NCBI GenBank assembly: GCA_002438845.1
Contig: DJRG01000087.1
Coordinates: 1-36,618, forward strand
Origin: Bacteroidales bacterium UBA6366
GTDB taxonomy: Bacteria; Bacteroidota; Bacteroidia; Bacteroidales; UBA932
Length of the DNA: 36,618 bases
Reading direction: 5' to 3'
This document shows positions 1-6,577 of this stretch, one piece after another. The position numbers were made by a program, and so were the translations under genes. The stretch's first letter is position 1. Each line of letters starts with the position of its first letter. Below the pieces are notes generated by a model. The model was not told the origin of the DNA. It saw nothing but the letters and a program-made list of their open reading frames with translations, and did not search any database.

Positions 1-5
1 AATCG

Positions 6-563
6 TCAGTACAACCGATAGCCGCGCAGTGCCCGTTGCTTGGCGAGGTGGCCCGGGCAGAGGGATTCGAGGAGGGCGTGGAACTGTGGGCCGTGGTTGG
101 GGTGACGGAGATGGCAGAGCTCGTGGAGGATGACGTAGTCACGAAGCTCGTCCGGAAGGCGCACGAGGTTGAGATTCAGGTTGATGTTGCCTTTGCGCGA
201 GCAGCTTCCCCAGTTCGAGGAGTTGTGCTTGATGCGGACGGAATTATATTCAAATGAATATTTTTCCGCGAGTTCCCGCAGGCGCTTCGGGAGCACTTCT
301 TTCGCCACCTTGCGAAGCGCCTCGATCTCTTCGGGAGAGGGAATATGCTCGGCTCCGATCCGCTCACGCTGCCGCGCCTGGACTTTTAGGACCCAATCCT
401 TTTTGGCGAGAAAGAAATCCAGCCCGGCCTTGTATGGAACGAAGTAGGGGAGCGTAACGATAACGCCCCTGCGGGGATTCACTCGAAGTGTCACCCTGCG
501 GGAGCGTACATTTTTCCGGATTGTAACGGTTCCGGCGTCCAGGTCGTCAAAGATTTTCTCCAT
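6..563 (-). CDS. YgjP-like (DUF45) zinc metallopeptidase domain protein
   Basis: Predicted cytoplasmic metal-dependent hydrolase of the YgjP/DUF45 family, 185 residues, about the size of a single-domain family member. The conserved WGSC lies at residues 118-121. The zinc site HELCH is at 147-151, with E148 as the likely catalytic acid and H157 as the likely third ligand. No signal peptide or membrane segment is visible. The ATG at 561-563 overlaps the 3' end of the CPBP protease gene by 17 nt, so the two are probably translationally coupled in one operon with the nucleotidyltransferase upstream. The family's physiological substrate is not settled, and I assign no specific role. The reading frame is complete, with TGA at 6-8. 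Confidence 0.85.
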   Translation of the reverse strand: MEKIFDDLDAGTVTIRKNVRSRRVTLRVNPRRGVIVTLPYFVPYKAGLDFFLAKKDWVLKVQARQRERIGAEHIPSPEEIEALRKVAKEVLPKRLRELAEKYSFEYNSVRIKHNSSNWGSCSRKGNINLNLNLVRLPDELRDYVILHELCHLRHPNHGPQFHALLESLCPGHLAKQRALRGYRLY

Positions 564-1515
564 TCGTCAACTCATCCGCACCGGGAATCACATCGCAGTT
601 GCCCTGCGGCGAATCTGTCTTGATTTTCGACAAATACTTGACAGCCAAGAATAAAACAGCCGCGCTGACTATGAATATGATCACATAGGTTCCTGCCGGA
701 ACAATGTCCAGAAGGCTCGCGTCCGCCTCAAGATCCTTGAACGCCGGCAATTTTGATGACACCACTGAAACAGTGTTGTTGACGCAGTGCATCAGCATCG
801 TGAGCTTCAGAGAGCCGGTCTTGTAATAGACGTAGCCGAAGAAGCTTCCGAGGATGAACGCCGAGAGTCCCTGCCAGAGATTGCCGTGAATCGTGGCGAA
901 GAAGATCGCCGAGATCGCTATCGCCAGTGCCGGATTCATTCCCCTGCGGCCGCCGTCCTCGCCAGGCTCGCCCTTGCGGGAATAGTTCAGCAGGCCTCTC
1001 AGCACGATTCCCCTGCACATCCACTCCTCAAGTACGGGAGCGAACACGCTCATGCTCAGGAGACTGACCCAAAGCGGCCCGTCGAGCAGCTGTTCCATGG
1101 TCTTGACCAGGGTCTCGTCCATGTCGGGCATCAGCGCCATCAGCGGCTCGAGCATCAGTGCCAAGGCGATTGTCCCGAAAGCCATAAGGATGGCTGTAAG
1201 CGCTCCACCCTTGGCTCCGAAATGATTGCTGTCCAGAGCGTAGCCCCTGTCGAATGTCGAGTTCCGCATGCTCTTGAGCCTGACATACATCAGCACGGGG
1301 ATGAACTGAACCGGGTAAATGATCAGCATGCTGTAATATAGCGGAAATCCAGGTGCGAAGAGCAGAAGTCCCACATTGACCAGACTCCCGAGTATCATCC
1401 CGGCCAGAAACCAGCCCAGCACAGCGAAAACACCGGCCACGCCCGGAGTGTACCAGGCGCAGCCGGAGAAAAGGTCGTAGTTTCTCTCGACCTTGCGTGG
1501 TCTGAGAAAGGACAT
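547..1515 (-). CDS. CPBP family intramembrane metalloprotease (CAAX protease/Abi type)
   Basis: Multi-pass inner-membrane protein of 322 residues with the three CPBP (Rce1-like) motifs. These are EEWMCR at 163-168 (EExxxR), FATIH at 206-210 (FxxxH) and HCVNN at 243-247 (HxxxN), which together form the intramembrane active site. Hydrophobic segments lie near residues 28-55, 60-78, 104-122, 150-165, 197-235 and at the C-terminus. Family members include prenyl-protein proteases and bacteriocin-immunity or abortive-infection proteins. The substrate here cannot be told from sequence. The start codon overlaps the stop of the upstream nucleotidyltransferase by one base (TAATG), and the 3' end overlaps the YgjP-like gene, so this is the middle gene of a compact operon. 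Confidence 0.88.
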   Translation of the reverse strand: MSFLRPRKVERNYDLFSGCAWYTPGVAGVFAVLGWFLAGMILGSLVNVGLLLFAPGFPLYYSMLIIYPVQFIPVLMYVRLKSMRNSTFDRGYALDSNHFGAKGGALTAILMAFGTIALALMLEPLMALMPDMDETLVKTMEQLLDGPLWVSLLSMSVFAPVLEEWMCRGIVLRGLLNYSRKGEPGEDGGRRGMNPALAIAISAIFFATIHGNLWQGLSAFILGSFFGYVYYKTGSLKLTMLMHCVNNTVSVVSSKLPAFKDLEADASLLDIVPAGTYVIIFIVSAAVLFLAVKYLSKIKTDSPQGNCDVIPGADELTNGENL

Positions 1516-2453
1516 TACTTCTTCCAGAGCGGTGTAGGATACACGCCCTTGTCAACGAGCTCCTGGAACTTGGCCACAACGCCCGGGCGGTCTTCCTTGT
1601 AGGTGACGCCGAACCAATGTGAGTCTGTCGATAGAACCTCGCACTTGTAGCCGCGCTCCTTCATCAGGATGTCAACGGCGTAAGGGATGTAATATTCCTT
1701 CTTGAGTTCATTGATGTTCTGCTCCAGGAAGGAAGTGAACACCTCTTCGCTGAGCTGGAAGTAGTCAGGGGTGAAGCCCCACATATTCATAGAGCAAAGC
1801 GCCTTGCCGTCAAGTTCGACGTGGGTCTCGCCGTTGACGGAGTTGTCGCCGTAGACCTTGCCGTCGGCTTCCTTTCCGATGTTCAGGTGCTCGGCGATGC
1901 CGGTGAGGTGGAGATCCTTGTCATAGTAGCAGATGCCGCGGGAGACCTTGCCATATTCGGAAAGAGTGTTGTCAAGCTCGAAGCCGACGATGCTGCACGT
2001 TCCGGTGGCGCCTTCGTGAGCCCTGAGCCAGTCTCCGAGAATCCTGAAGGAATCCTTCCCGTAGTAGTCGTCACCGTTGATGACGGCGAACGGCTCGTGG
2101 ATGACATCCTTGGCCATCAGCACGGCGTGGGCGGTTCCCCAAGGTTTCTGCCTCTCAGGGTTGAGGGTGAACTGTGACGGAATCTTGTTCAGTTCCTGGA
2201 TCACGAAGTCGAACTCAAGCGGAGTTCCGTCAGGGCAGGTGATGCCGCTGTACTTCTCCTTCACGGTCTGTTCGAACTGCTCGCGGAAATATTCCCTGAC
2301 GATGTAAACGACCTTGCCGAATCCGGCGTGAACCGCATCGTAGATGGAATAATCGATGATGGTCTCGCCGTTAGGGCCGAGTCCGTCCATCTGCTTCAGG
2401 CCGCCGTAACGGCTGCCCATGCCGGCTGCAAGTACAAGAAGTGTAGGTTTCAT
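1515..2453 (-). CDS. Sugar-phosphate nucleotidyltransferase family protein
   Basis: Cytoplasmic NTP-transferase of 312 residues that probably joins a sugar phosphate to an NTP to give an NDP-sugar and pyrophosphate. The N-terminal signature LAAGMGSRYGG (residues 8-18) with K20 binds the nucleotide. GTAHA (106-110) and NGDDYYG (126-132, metal-binding aspartates) fit the GT-A-like fold of the GalU/RmlA superfamily. The length and motifs match the Bacteroidota proteins usually annotated only as nucleotidyltransferases, so I do not name the sugar. It is the first gene of a three-gene minus-strand operon. A TAnnTTTG element on the minus strand at 2565-2572 could be its promoter, which would give a leader of about 110 nt. 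Confidence 0.85.
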   Translation of the reverse strand: MKPTLLVLAAGMGSRYGGLKQMDGLGPNGETIIDYSIYDAVHAGFGKVVYIVREYFREQFEQTVKEKYSGITCPDGTPLEFDFVIQELNKIPSQFTLNPERQKPWGTAHAVLMAKDVIHEPFAVINGDDYYGKDSFRILGDWLRAHEGATGTCSIVGFELDNTLSEYGKVSRGICYYDKDLHLTGIAEHLNIGKEADGKVYGDNSVNGETHVELDGKALCSMNMWGFTPDYFQLSEEVFTSFLEQNINELKKEYYIPYAVDILMKERGYKCEVLSTDSHWFGVTYKEDRPGVVAKFQELVDKGVYPTPLWKK

Positions 2454-2564
2454 ATTTTTGAATATTAATGATTACTGTCATTCCCTCGGAGTCGTTTTGG
2501 TCCGTTTGAAATGTTTTGAAGAGAAAAACTTCAAACAAACAATCAAACCGACTTCTTAATTCTA

Positions 2565-2582
2565 CAAAAATAACTATTTTTG
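2565..2582. promoter_or_regulatory. Back-to-back -7 promoter elements between the nucleotidyltransferase and divIC
   Basis: CAAAAATA at 2565-2572 and TATTTTTG at 2575-2582 form a perfect 8-bp inverted repeat with a 2-nt centre. Each arm matches the Bacteroidota -7 consensus TAnnTTTG, one on each strand, pointing at the two divergent genes. I see no good -33 TTTG at the usual distance of about 19 nt on either side. The assignment therefore rests on the -7 boxes and the divergent layout. Confidence 0.45.
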
Positions 2583-2604
2583 CAGACATATTGTTCTATT
2601 TGAA

Positions 2605-2931
2605 GTGGGAAAGTTCAAGGACATCTGGGACACCGGCAAGGATGGCGGGAACGCGGAGAAACGTTCCTTTGTCAGATATGCCATCGTGGCTACCACCATT
2701 TTCGTTGTCATGGTCGGTTTTGTGAACCAGAACAACATCGTCCGTTGGGTCAAGGCCGGTTTCGAGATCCGCAATCAGGAAAGGCTGATTGAGCAGTACA
2801 GAACCGAGATCCAGGATATGGACCGCCAGATCCACGGACTGACCCACAGCAAGGATTCCCTGGAGCAATTCGCCCGTGAGAACTTCGGATTCGCCGAGCC
2901 GGGCGATGATGTGTACGTCATAGAAAAATAA
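2605..2931 (+). CDS. DivIC/FtsB-like septum formation initiator protein
   Basis: Small bitopic inner-membrane protein of 108 residues, predicted to belong to the divisome complex with FtsL and FtsQ. One transmembrane helix spans about residues 24-40. It is followed by a coiled-coil stretch around 53-85 and the typical C-terminal block ending in ARENFGFAEPGDDVYVIE. The only plausible start before the membrane helix is GTG at 2605, about 22 nt beyond the likely -7 box. purB begins 6 nt after its stop, so the two are probably co-transcribed, as is common in Bacteroidota. No Shine-Dalgarno sequence is evident. The family call rests on topology and the C-terminal motif rather than on catalytic residues. 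Confidence 0.82.
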   Translation: MGKFKDIWDTGKDGGNAEKRSFVRYAIVATTIFVVMVGFVNQNNIVRWVKAGFEIRNQERLIEQYRTEIQDMDRQIHGLTHSKDSLEQFARENFGFAEPGDDVYVIEK

Positions 2932-2937
2932 TTTTAC

Positions 2938-4305
2938 ATGAATATGGACTTTCATTCTCTTCTGGCAGTGTCTCCGATCGATGGTCGCTATGCTGCCAAA
3001 ACCGCATCGTTGAGACAGTACTTCAGCGAGTTCGCCTTGATCCGCGACCGTGTCCGCGTGGAGGTGGAATATTTCATCGCCCTGTGCGGGATTCCTCTGC
3101 CCCAGCTTGCCGATTTCGGTGAAGGCACGGGGATGACACGAGAGGAGTTGTTCTCCCGTCTGCGCCAACTCTATCAGTCGATGACTCTGGAGGACGCCCA
3201 GAAAGTGAAGGACATCGAGAAGATCACCAACCACGACGTCAAGGCCGTTGAATATTTCATCAAGGACAACTTCAAGGCTCTTGGGATATCCCGCTGGCAG
3301 GAGTTCGTCCACTTCGGTCTGACCTCCCAGGACATCAACAACACGGCTCAGCCGCTTATGCTAAAGGAAGCTCTTGAGAATGAATATATTCCCGCGCTGA
3401 AAGAAGTGATCGCCATTTTGTCTGCCGATGTGGATGCGTGGAAGGATGTTCCGATGCTTGCCAGGACGCACGGACAGCCGGCCACTCCGACAAGGCTCGG
3501 AAAGGAGTTTCAGGTGTTTGTCTCAAGGCTTGACGAGCAGCTTCGCCAGTTCGGCCAGCTGACTTGGCCTGCCAAGTTCGGTGGCGCGACCGGAAATATG
3601 AACGCCCACAAGGTGGCCTTCCCGGACTTCGACTGGCCGGCTTTCGCCGACAGGTTCGTGGCCTCGCTTGGCCTCAAGAGATCCTTCCCGACTACCCAGA
3701 TTGACCACTACGACAACCTCGCGGCCATATTCGACTGCCTCCGCCGCATAAACACGATCCTGATTGATCTCTGCCGCGACATCTGGACCTACATCTCTAT
3801 GGAATATTTCCATCAGCAGGTCGCCAAGAACGAGGTCGGCTCCTCGGCCATGCCTCACAAGGTCAATCCGATAGACTTCGAGAACGCCGAAGGCAACCTT
3901 GGAATGGCCAACGCCGTGCTGACATTCCTGTCGATGAAGCTCCCGATTTCCAGATTGCAGAGAGACCTGACCGACTCCACCGTCCAGCGCAACATCGGAG
4001 TCCCTGTGGCCCATGGAATGATCGCCCTTGCATCGCTTAAGAAAGGACTCGGAAAACTGATTCTGAACCGTCCTGCCATCGATGCCGAGTTGCACCGCAA
4101 CTGGGCCGTGGTCGCCGAGGCCATCCAGACTATCCTCCGCCGCGAGAACTACCCGAACCCGTACGAGACCCTCAAGAATCTCACCCGCACCGGCTCCGCC
4201 ATCGATGAGAAAACCATCGAGGACTTTGTCAACGGCTTGGCCGTCAGCGACTCCGTCAAGGAGGAACTCCGCGCCATTACCCCATGGAACTACACTGGCT
4301 TTTAA
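2938..4305 (+). CDS. purB: Adenylosuccinate lyase
   Basis: Homotetrameric lyase of the fumarase/aspartase superfamily. It releases fumarate from SAICAR and from adenylosuccinate in purine synthesis. The 455 residues match the E. coli-type enzyme in length and in the N-terminal VSPIDGRYA. Active-site blocks are TSQDINN (129-135), RTHGQPATPT (176-185, with the conserved His) and the superfamily signature GSSAMPHKVNP (301-311) on the catalytic serine loop. I use ATG 2938. An ATG two codons later (2944) is equally possible. The gene follows divIC by 6 nt. Its 3' side carries a palindromic repeat cluster (4312-4421) instead of a clean U-tract terminator. Confidence 0.97.
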   Translation: MNMDFHSLLAVSPIDGRYAAKTASLRQYFSEFALIRDRVRVEVEYFIALCGIPLPQLADFGEGTGMTREELFSRLRQLYQSMTLEDAQKVKDIEKITNHDVKAVEYFIKDNFKALGISRWQEFVHFGLTSQDINNTAQPLMLKEALENEYIPALKEVIAILSADVDAWKDVPMLARTHGQPATPTRLGKEFQVFVSRLDEQLRQFGQLTWPAKFGGATGNMNAHKVAFPDFDWPAFADRFVASLGLKRSFPTTQIDHYDNLAAIFDCLRRINTILIDLCRDIWTYISMEYFHQQVAKNEVGSSAMPHKVNPIDFENAEGNLGMANAVLTFLSMKLPISRLQRDLTDSTVQRNIGVPVAHGMIALASLKKGLGKLILNRPAIDAELHRNWAVVAEAIQTILRRENYPNPYETLKNLTRTGSAIDEKTIEDFVNGLAVSDSVKEELRAITPWNYTGF

Positions 4306-4329
4306 TAAATCGTTCACTGAACTTGCCTC

Positions 4330-4354
4330 GGTCACTGAGCCTGTCGAAGTGACC
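4330..4354. repeat. 25-bp palindromic (REP-like) repeat, copy A
   Basis: The unit begins GGTCACTGAGCC and ends GAAGTGACC, with the arms GGTCAC/GTGACC pairing around a loop. It is identical over 25 bp, in the opposite orientation, to the copy at 17994-18018. It is related to the copies at 17963-17987 and 11080-11104. A partial degenerate copy (CACTGAACTTG) sits just upstream at about 4314-4324. It lies in the purB 3' untranslated region. Confidence 0.85.
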
Positions 4355-4383
4355 GACACAGGGTTTTGGACTTGGTCCATAAT

Positions 4384-4421
4384 CCCTCGCTTGACCTGGT
4401 TTCCACGTGGTTCAGCGAGGG
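4384..4421. repeat. Imperfect inverted repeat downstream of purB
   Basis: CCCTCGCTTGACC (4384-4396) faces GGTTCAGCGAGGG (4409-4421). The 13-nt arms pair with two central mismatches around a 12-nt loop. No T-run follows on either strand, so it is not a canonical intrinsic terminator. It may block exonucleases or mark the end of the divIC-purB transcript. Confidence 0.55.
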
Positions 4422-4429
4422 GTGATGGG

Positions 4430-4464
4430 ATAAAATAAACGGACACTGATTGCTCAGCGTCCGT
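4430..4464 (-). terminator. Rho-independent terminator of the initiator tRNA gene
   Basis: On the minus strand ACGGAC pairs with GTCCGT (plus-strand arms 4439-4444 and 4459-4464). After one A/C mismatch the stem continues with CTGA/TCAG around a four-base loop. It is followed directly by TTTATTTTA (plus 4430-4438). Position and shape fit termination just after the tRNA, which ends at 4470. Confidence 0.8.
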
Positions 4465-4469
4465 GTTAG

Positions 4470-4542
4470 TAGCGGGGGAAGGACTCGAACCTCCGGCCTC
4501 CGGGTTATGAGCCCGACGAGCTACCAACTGCTCTACCCCGCG
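4470..4542 (-). tRNA. Initiator tRNA-fMet (anticodon CAT)
   Basis: A 73-nt cloverleaf on the minus strand with loop CTCATAA (anticodon CAT). The anticodon stem carries the three consecutive G:C pairs GGG/CCC that mark bacterial initiator tRNAs. The acceptor arm is CGCGGGG against CCCCGCT, so the first pair is a C1/U72 mismatch. Lack of a 1-72 pair is the other initiator hallmark, usually C/A. The discriminator base is A. The CCA end is not encoded. The T arm contains GGTTCGAGTCC. It has its own promoter at 4554-4585 and a terminator at 4430-4464, so it is a monocistronic gene. Confidence 0.95.
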
Positions 4543-4553
4543 ATGTTGGACTA

Positions 4554-4585
4554 CAAAGGTAGTAATATTTTCCTGAAATGCAAAA
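4554..4585 (-). promoter_or_regulatory. Bacteroidota-type promoter of the initiator tRNA
   Basis: On the minus strand a -33 TTTTG (plus 4581-4585) is followed after 19 nt by TACCTTTG (plus 4554-4561). This fits the TTTG/TAnnTTTG consensus of the Bacteroidota primary sigma factor. The tRNA 5' end at 4542 lies 11 nt downstream. Confidence 0.8.
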
Positions 4586-4688
4586 CTATTTCAAAAAAAA
4601 TATGCAAAGGCAGCGTCAAAAAGCAAGTGCAGCATTACAAACAAATCTATGACACCCAATGCGTATAATCTGCTTGAATCCGAATCAC

Positions 4689-4754
4689 TCTGAAGCAAGT
4701 CTACTTCTGAAATTTTGCACGTTACCAAAATTTCAGAAGTAGACTTGCTTCAGA
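4689..4754. repeat. 66-bp perfect inverted repeat (29-bp arms, 8-nt loop)
   Basis: The left arm 4689-4717 starts TCTGAAGCAAGTC. The right arm 4726-4754 is its exact reverse complement over 29 bp. The loop is CACGTTAC. It lies 24 nt beyond the hisS stop. There is no U-tract in the hisS direction, so it is not an ordinary intrinsic terminator. It could be a long 3' hairpin stabilising or ending the hisS transcript, or a short palindromic mobile element. The rest of 4543-4778 holds only the tRNA promoter and AT-rich DNA. Confidence 0.9.
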
Positions 4755-4778
4755 TATTTGTATTACAATTGCTTATCC

Positions 4779-6185
4779 TTATATATTCATAAACCCCTTC
4801 ATTCCGGAGATGTCGGCCTTGGAGAAGGATTTCTGCTCGCCGGTGGTGAGGTTCTTCAGCTGGATGGTGCCGGCCTCGGCCTCGTTGCCACCGTTGATGG
4901 AGAGGAACGGGATGGACTTCTTCTCGGCGTAGTCGAACTGTTTCTTAAGTTTGGACGGTTCCGGATAAACCTCTACGGAAACGCCCTCGGAACGCAGGGC
5001 GGCGGCGACAGGCAGGACGTAGCGAAGCTCTTCCGCACCCATGCAGGCGAACAGCAAAGTCGTGCTGGAAGCCAGAGACTTAGGAAATTTGTCCAATCCC
5101 TTGAGGACATCGTAGATCCTGTCGGCCCCGAAACTGATGCCGACACCGGACATGTCCGGAAGACCGAATATTCCGGTAAGGTTGTCGTAACGGCCTCCAC
5201 CGCAAATGCTGCCGATCTGGAAATCAAGGGCTTTCACCTCGAAGATCGCACCGGTATAATAGTTCAGACCACGCGCCAGAGATAAGTCAATTTCCACAGG
5301 ACATTTCACACCAGCCGCATCGATCAGGCCGAACAGTTCCTCAAGTTCGTCAAGACCTTTGAGACCGGTCTCGGAAACGAGTCCCGAAGCGGAACCGCCG
5401 TTCATCAAGGAACGCATAGAAGCCAATTTCTCGGAAGTGGAGCCGGACAGTTTCAGGATCTGCTCGATCACGGCGATGGCGCCATCTGTCAGACCTTTCT
5501 CACGCATCTCCTCCTCGACGCTCTCCAGACCGATCTTGTCCAGTTTGTCGATAGCCACCGTGATGTCCACGACCTTGTCCGGGAATCCGCAGATCTCGGC
5601 GAAACCGGTAAGCACCTTCCTGTTGTTGATCTTCACGAGCACATTCACGTCCAGAAGGCCGAACACCTTGTCCACAATCTGCACCAACTCAAGCTCATTG
5701 ACCTGAGACTTGCTGCCGATCACATCCACATCGCACTGATAGAACTCACGGTAACGTCCCTTCTGCGGCCTGTCAGCCCTCCAGACCGGTTGGATCTGGA
5801 AACGCTTGAACGGGAAGGAAATCTCATTCTGGTGTTGGACCACGAAACGGGCGAACGGCACGGTCAGATCATAGCGAAGTCCCTTCTCGCAAACCTCCTT
5901 GGAAAGGGCGACACTGTTCACCCCTCCGTCTTCCGTGTGGTAATCCTCAAAGTTGACCTTTGAGAAGCAGTCACCGGAATTAAGGACTCTGAACAGAAGT
6001 TTGTCCCCCTCCTCTCCATACTTGCCGAGCAAGGTTGAGAGATTCTCCATGGCCGGAGTCTCGATCTGGGCATAACCGAAAGTCTTGAAGACCTTCTTGA
6101 TGGTGTCGAAGATATAATTTCTTTCGGCCATGCTCTGCTGACCGAAATCACGTGTTCCCTTTGGAATGGATGGTTTCTGGCTCAT
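4779..6185 (-). CDS. hisS: Histidyl-tRNA synthetase
   Basis: Class II aminoacyl-tRNA synthetase that charges tRNA-His in the cytoplasm, 468 residues. Class II motif 2 is VWRADRPQKGRYREFYQ (134-150). The histidine-specific blocks are YDLTVPFAR (105-113) and LARGLNYYTG (303-312). GGGRYDNL (329-336) and the motif 3 stretch GVGISFGADRI (347-357) follow. The C-terminal roughly 90 residues form the anticodon-binding domain. The ATG at 6183-6185 is 2 nt after the stop of the secreted HMA protein gene, so hisS is the last gene of an unusual run of TonB receptor, HMA protein and hisS. A 66-bp palindrome lies just past its 3' end. Confidence 0.97.
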   Translation of the reverse strand: MSQKPSIPKGTRDFGQQSMAERNYIFDTIKKVFKTFGYAQIETPAMENLSTLLGKYGEEGDKLLFRVLNSGDCFSKVNFEDYHTEDGGVNSVALSKEVCEKGLRYDLTVPFARFVVQHQNEISFPFKRFQIQPVWRADRPQKGRYREFYQCDVDVIGSKSQVNELELVQIVDKVFGLLDVNVLVKINNRKVLTGFAEICGFPDKVVDITVAIDKLDKIGLESVEEEMREKGLTDGAIAVIEQILKLSGSTSEKLASMRSLMNGGSASGLVSETGLKGLDELEELFGLIDAAGVKCPVEIDLSLARGLNYYTGAIFEVKALDFQIGSICGGGRYDNLTGIFGLPDMSGVGISFGADRIYDVLKGLDKFPKSLASSTTLLFACMGAEELRYVLPVAAALRSEGVSVEVYPEPSKLKKQFDYAEKKSIPFLSINGGNEAEAGTIQLKNLTTGEQKSFSKADISGMKGFMNI

Positions 6186-6187
6186 AA

Positions 6188-6520
6188 TTATTTCTGAACT
6201 TTTTCGGCTTTGTAGCCAAGTTTCTTGATGACGTCGGCAAGAGTCTTCTCGCTGGTCTTGCGATTGTCGTACTTTATTTTGATAGTCTGATCCTTGAGCG
6301 ACACCTTCAAATCCTTGACACCTTTGACAAACGACAGGTTCTCATTGAGCTTGTTCACGCACTTTTCGCAATGCATGTTGGTTGCGAAAACCACCTCGCT
6401 GACATTCTTGTCGGCCGGCATCTCAGCGGCATATTCAGAAGTCGGAACTTCAGCCAAGGCGCAAGGGACAGCAAGCGTCAAAGCCGCCAGCGCCATCAAT
6501 AATATTCTTTTCATAAACAC
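6188..6520 (-). CDS. Secreted heavy-metal-associated (HMA/MerP-like) domain protein
   Basis: Small exported metal-binding protein of 110 residues. Residues 1-23 are a signal peptide (basic MKR, hydrophobic core, cleavage near ALA). The start could equally be the second Met at 6514. The remainder is one ferredoxin-like HMA domain with the metal site MHCEKC (49-54) and the typical closing LGYKAEKV. Known family members carry Cu(I), Hg(II) or related soft metals. A periplasmic location suggests metal capture or relay instead of cytoplasmic chaperoning. It lies directly downstream of a TonB-dependent receptor on the same strand, which suggests a metal-uptake or metal-handling pair. hisS follows after 2 nt. 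Confidence 0.88.
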   Translation of the reverse strand: MFMKRILLMALAALTLAVPCALAEVPTSEYAAEMPADKNVSEVVFATNMHCEKCVNKLNENLSFVKGVKDLKVSLKDQTIKIKYDNRKTSEKTLADVIKKLGYKAEKVQK

Positions 6521-6564
6521 CTTATAATATTACAGCGTAGTTTCCCGCGCCAAGGTTAATCGTA

Positions 6565-6572
6565 CAAAGATA
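6565..6572 (-). promoter_or_regulatory. Possible -7 element upstream of the HMA gene
   Basis: The minus strand reads TATCTTTG here, a good TAnnTTTG match about 45 nt before the HMA start codon. It would allow the HMA-hisS pair to be transcribed without the receptor. No -33 TTTG is present at the expected spacing, so confidence is low. Confidence 0.35.
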
Positions 6573-6577
6573 GTGAT

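Noticed and set aside
4384..4421. Intrinsic terminator for purB
   Set aside because: The hairpin is plausible but has mismatches and no T-run on the plus strand, so I list it only as an inverted repeat.
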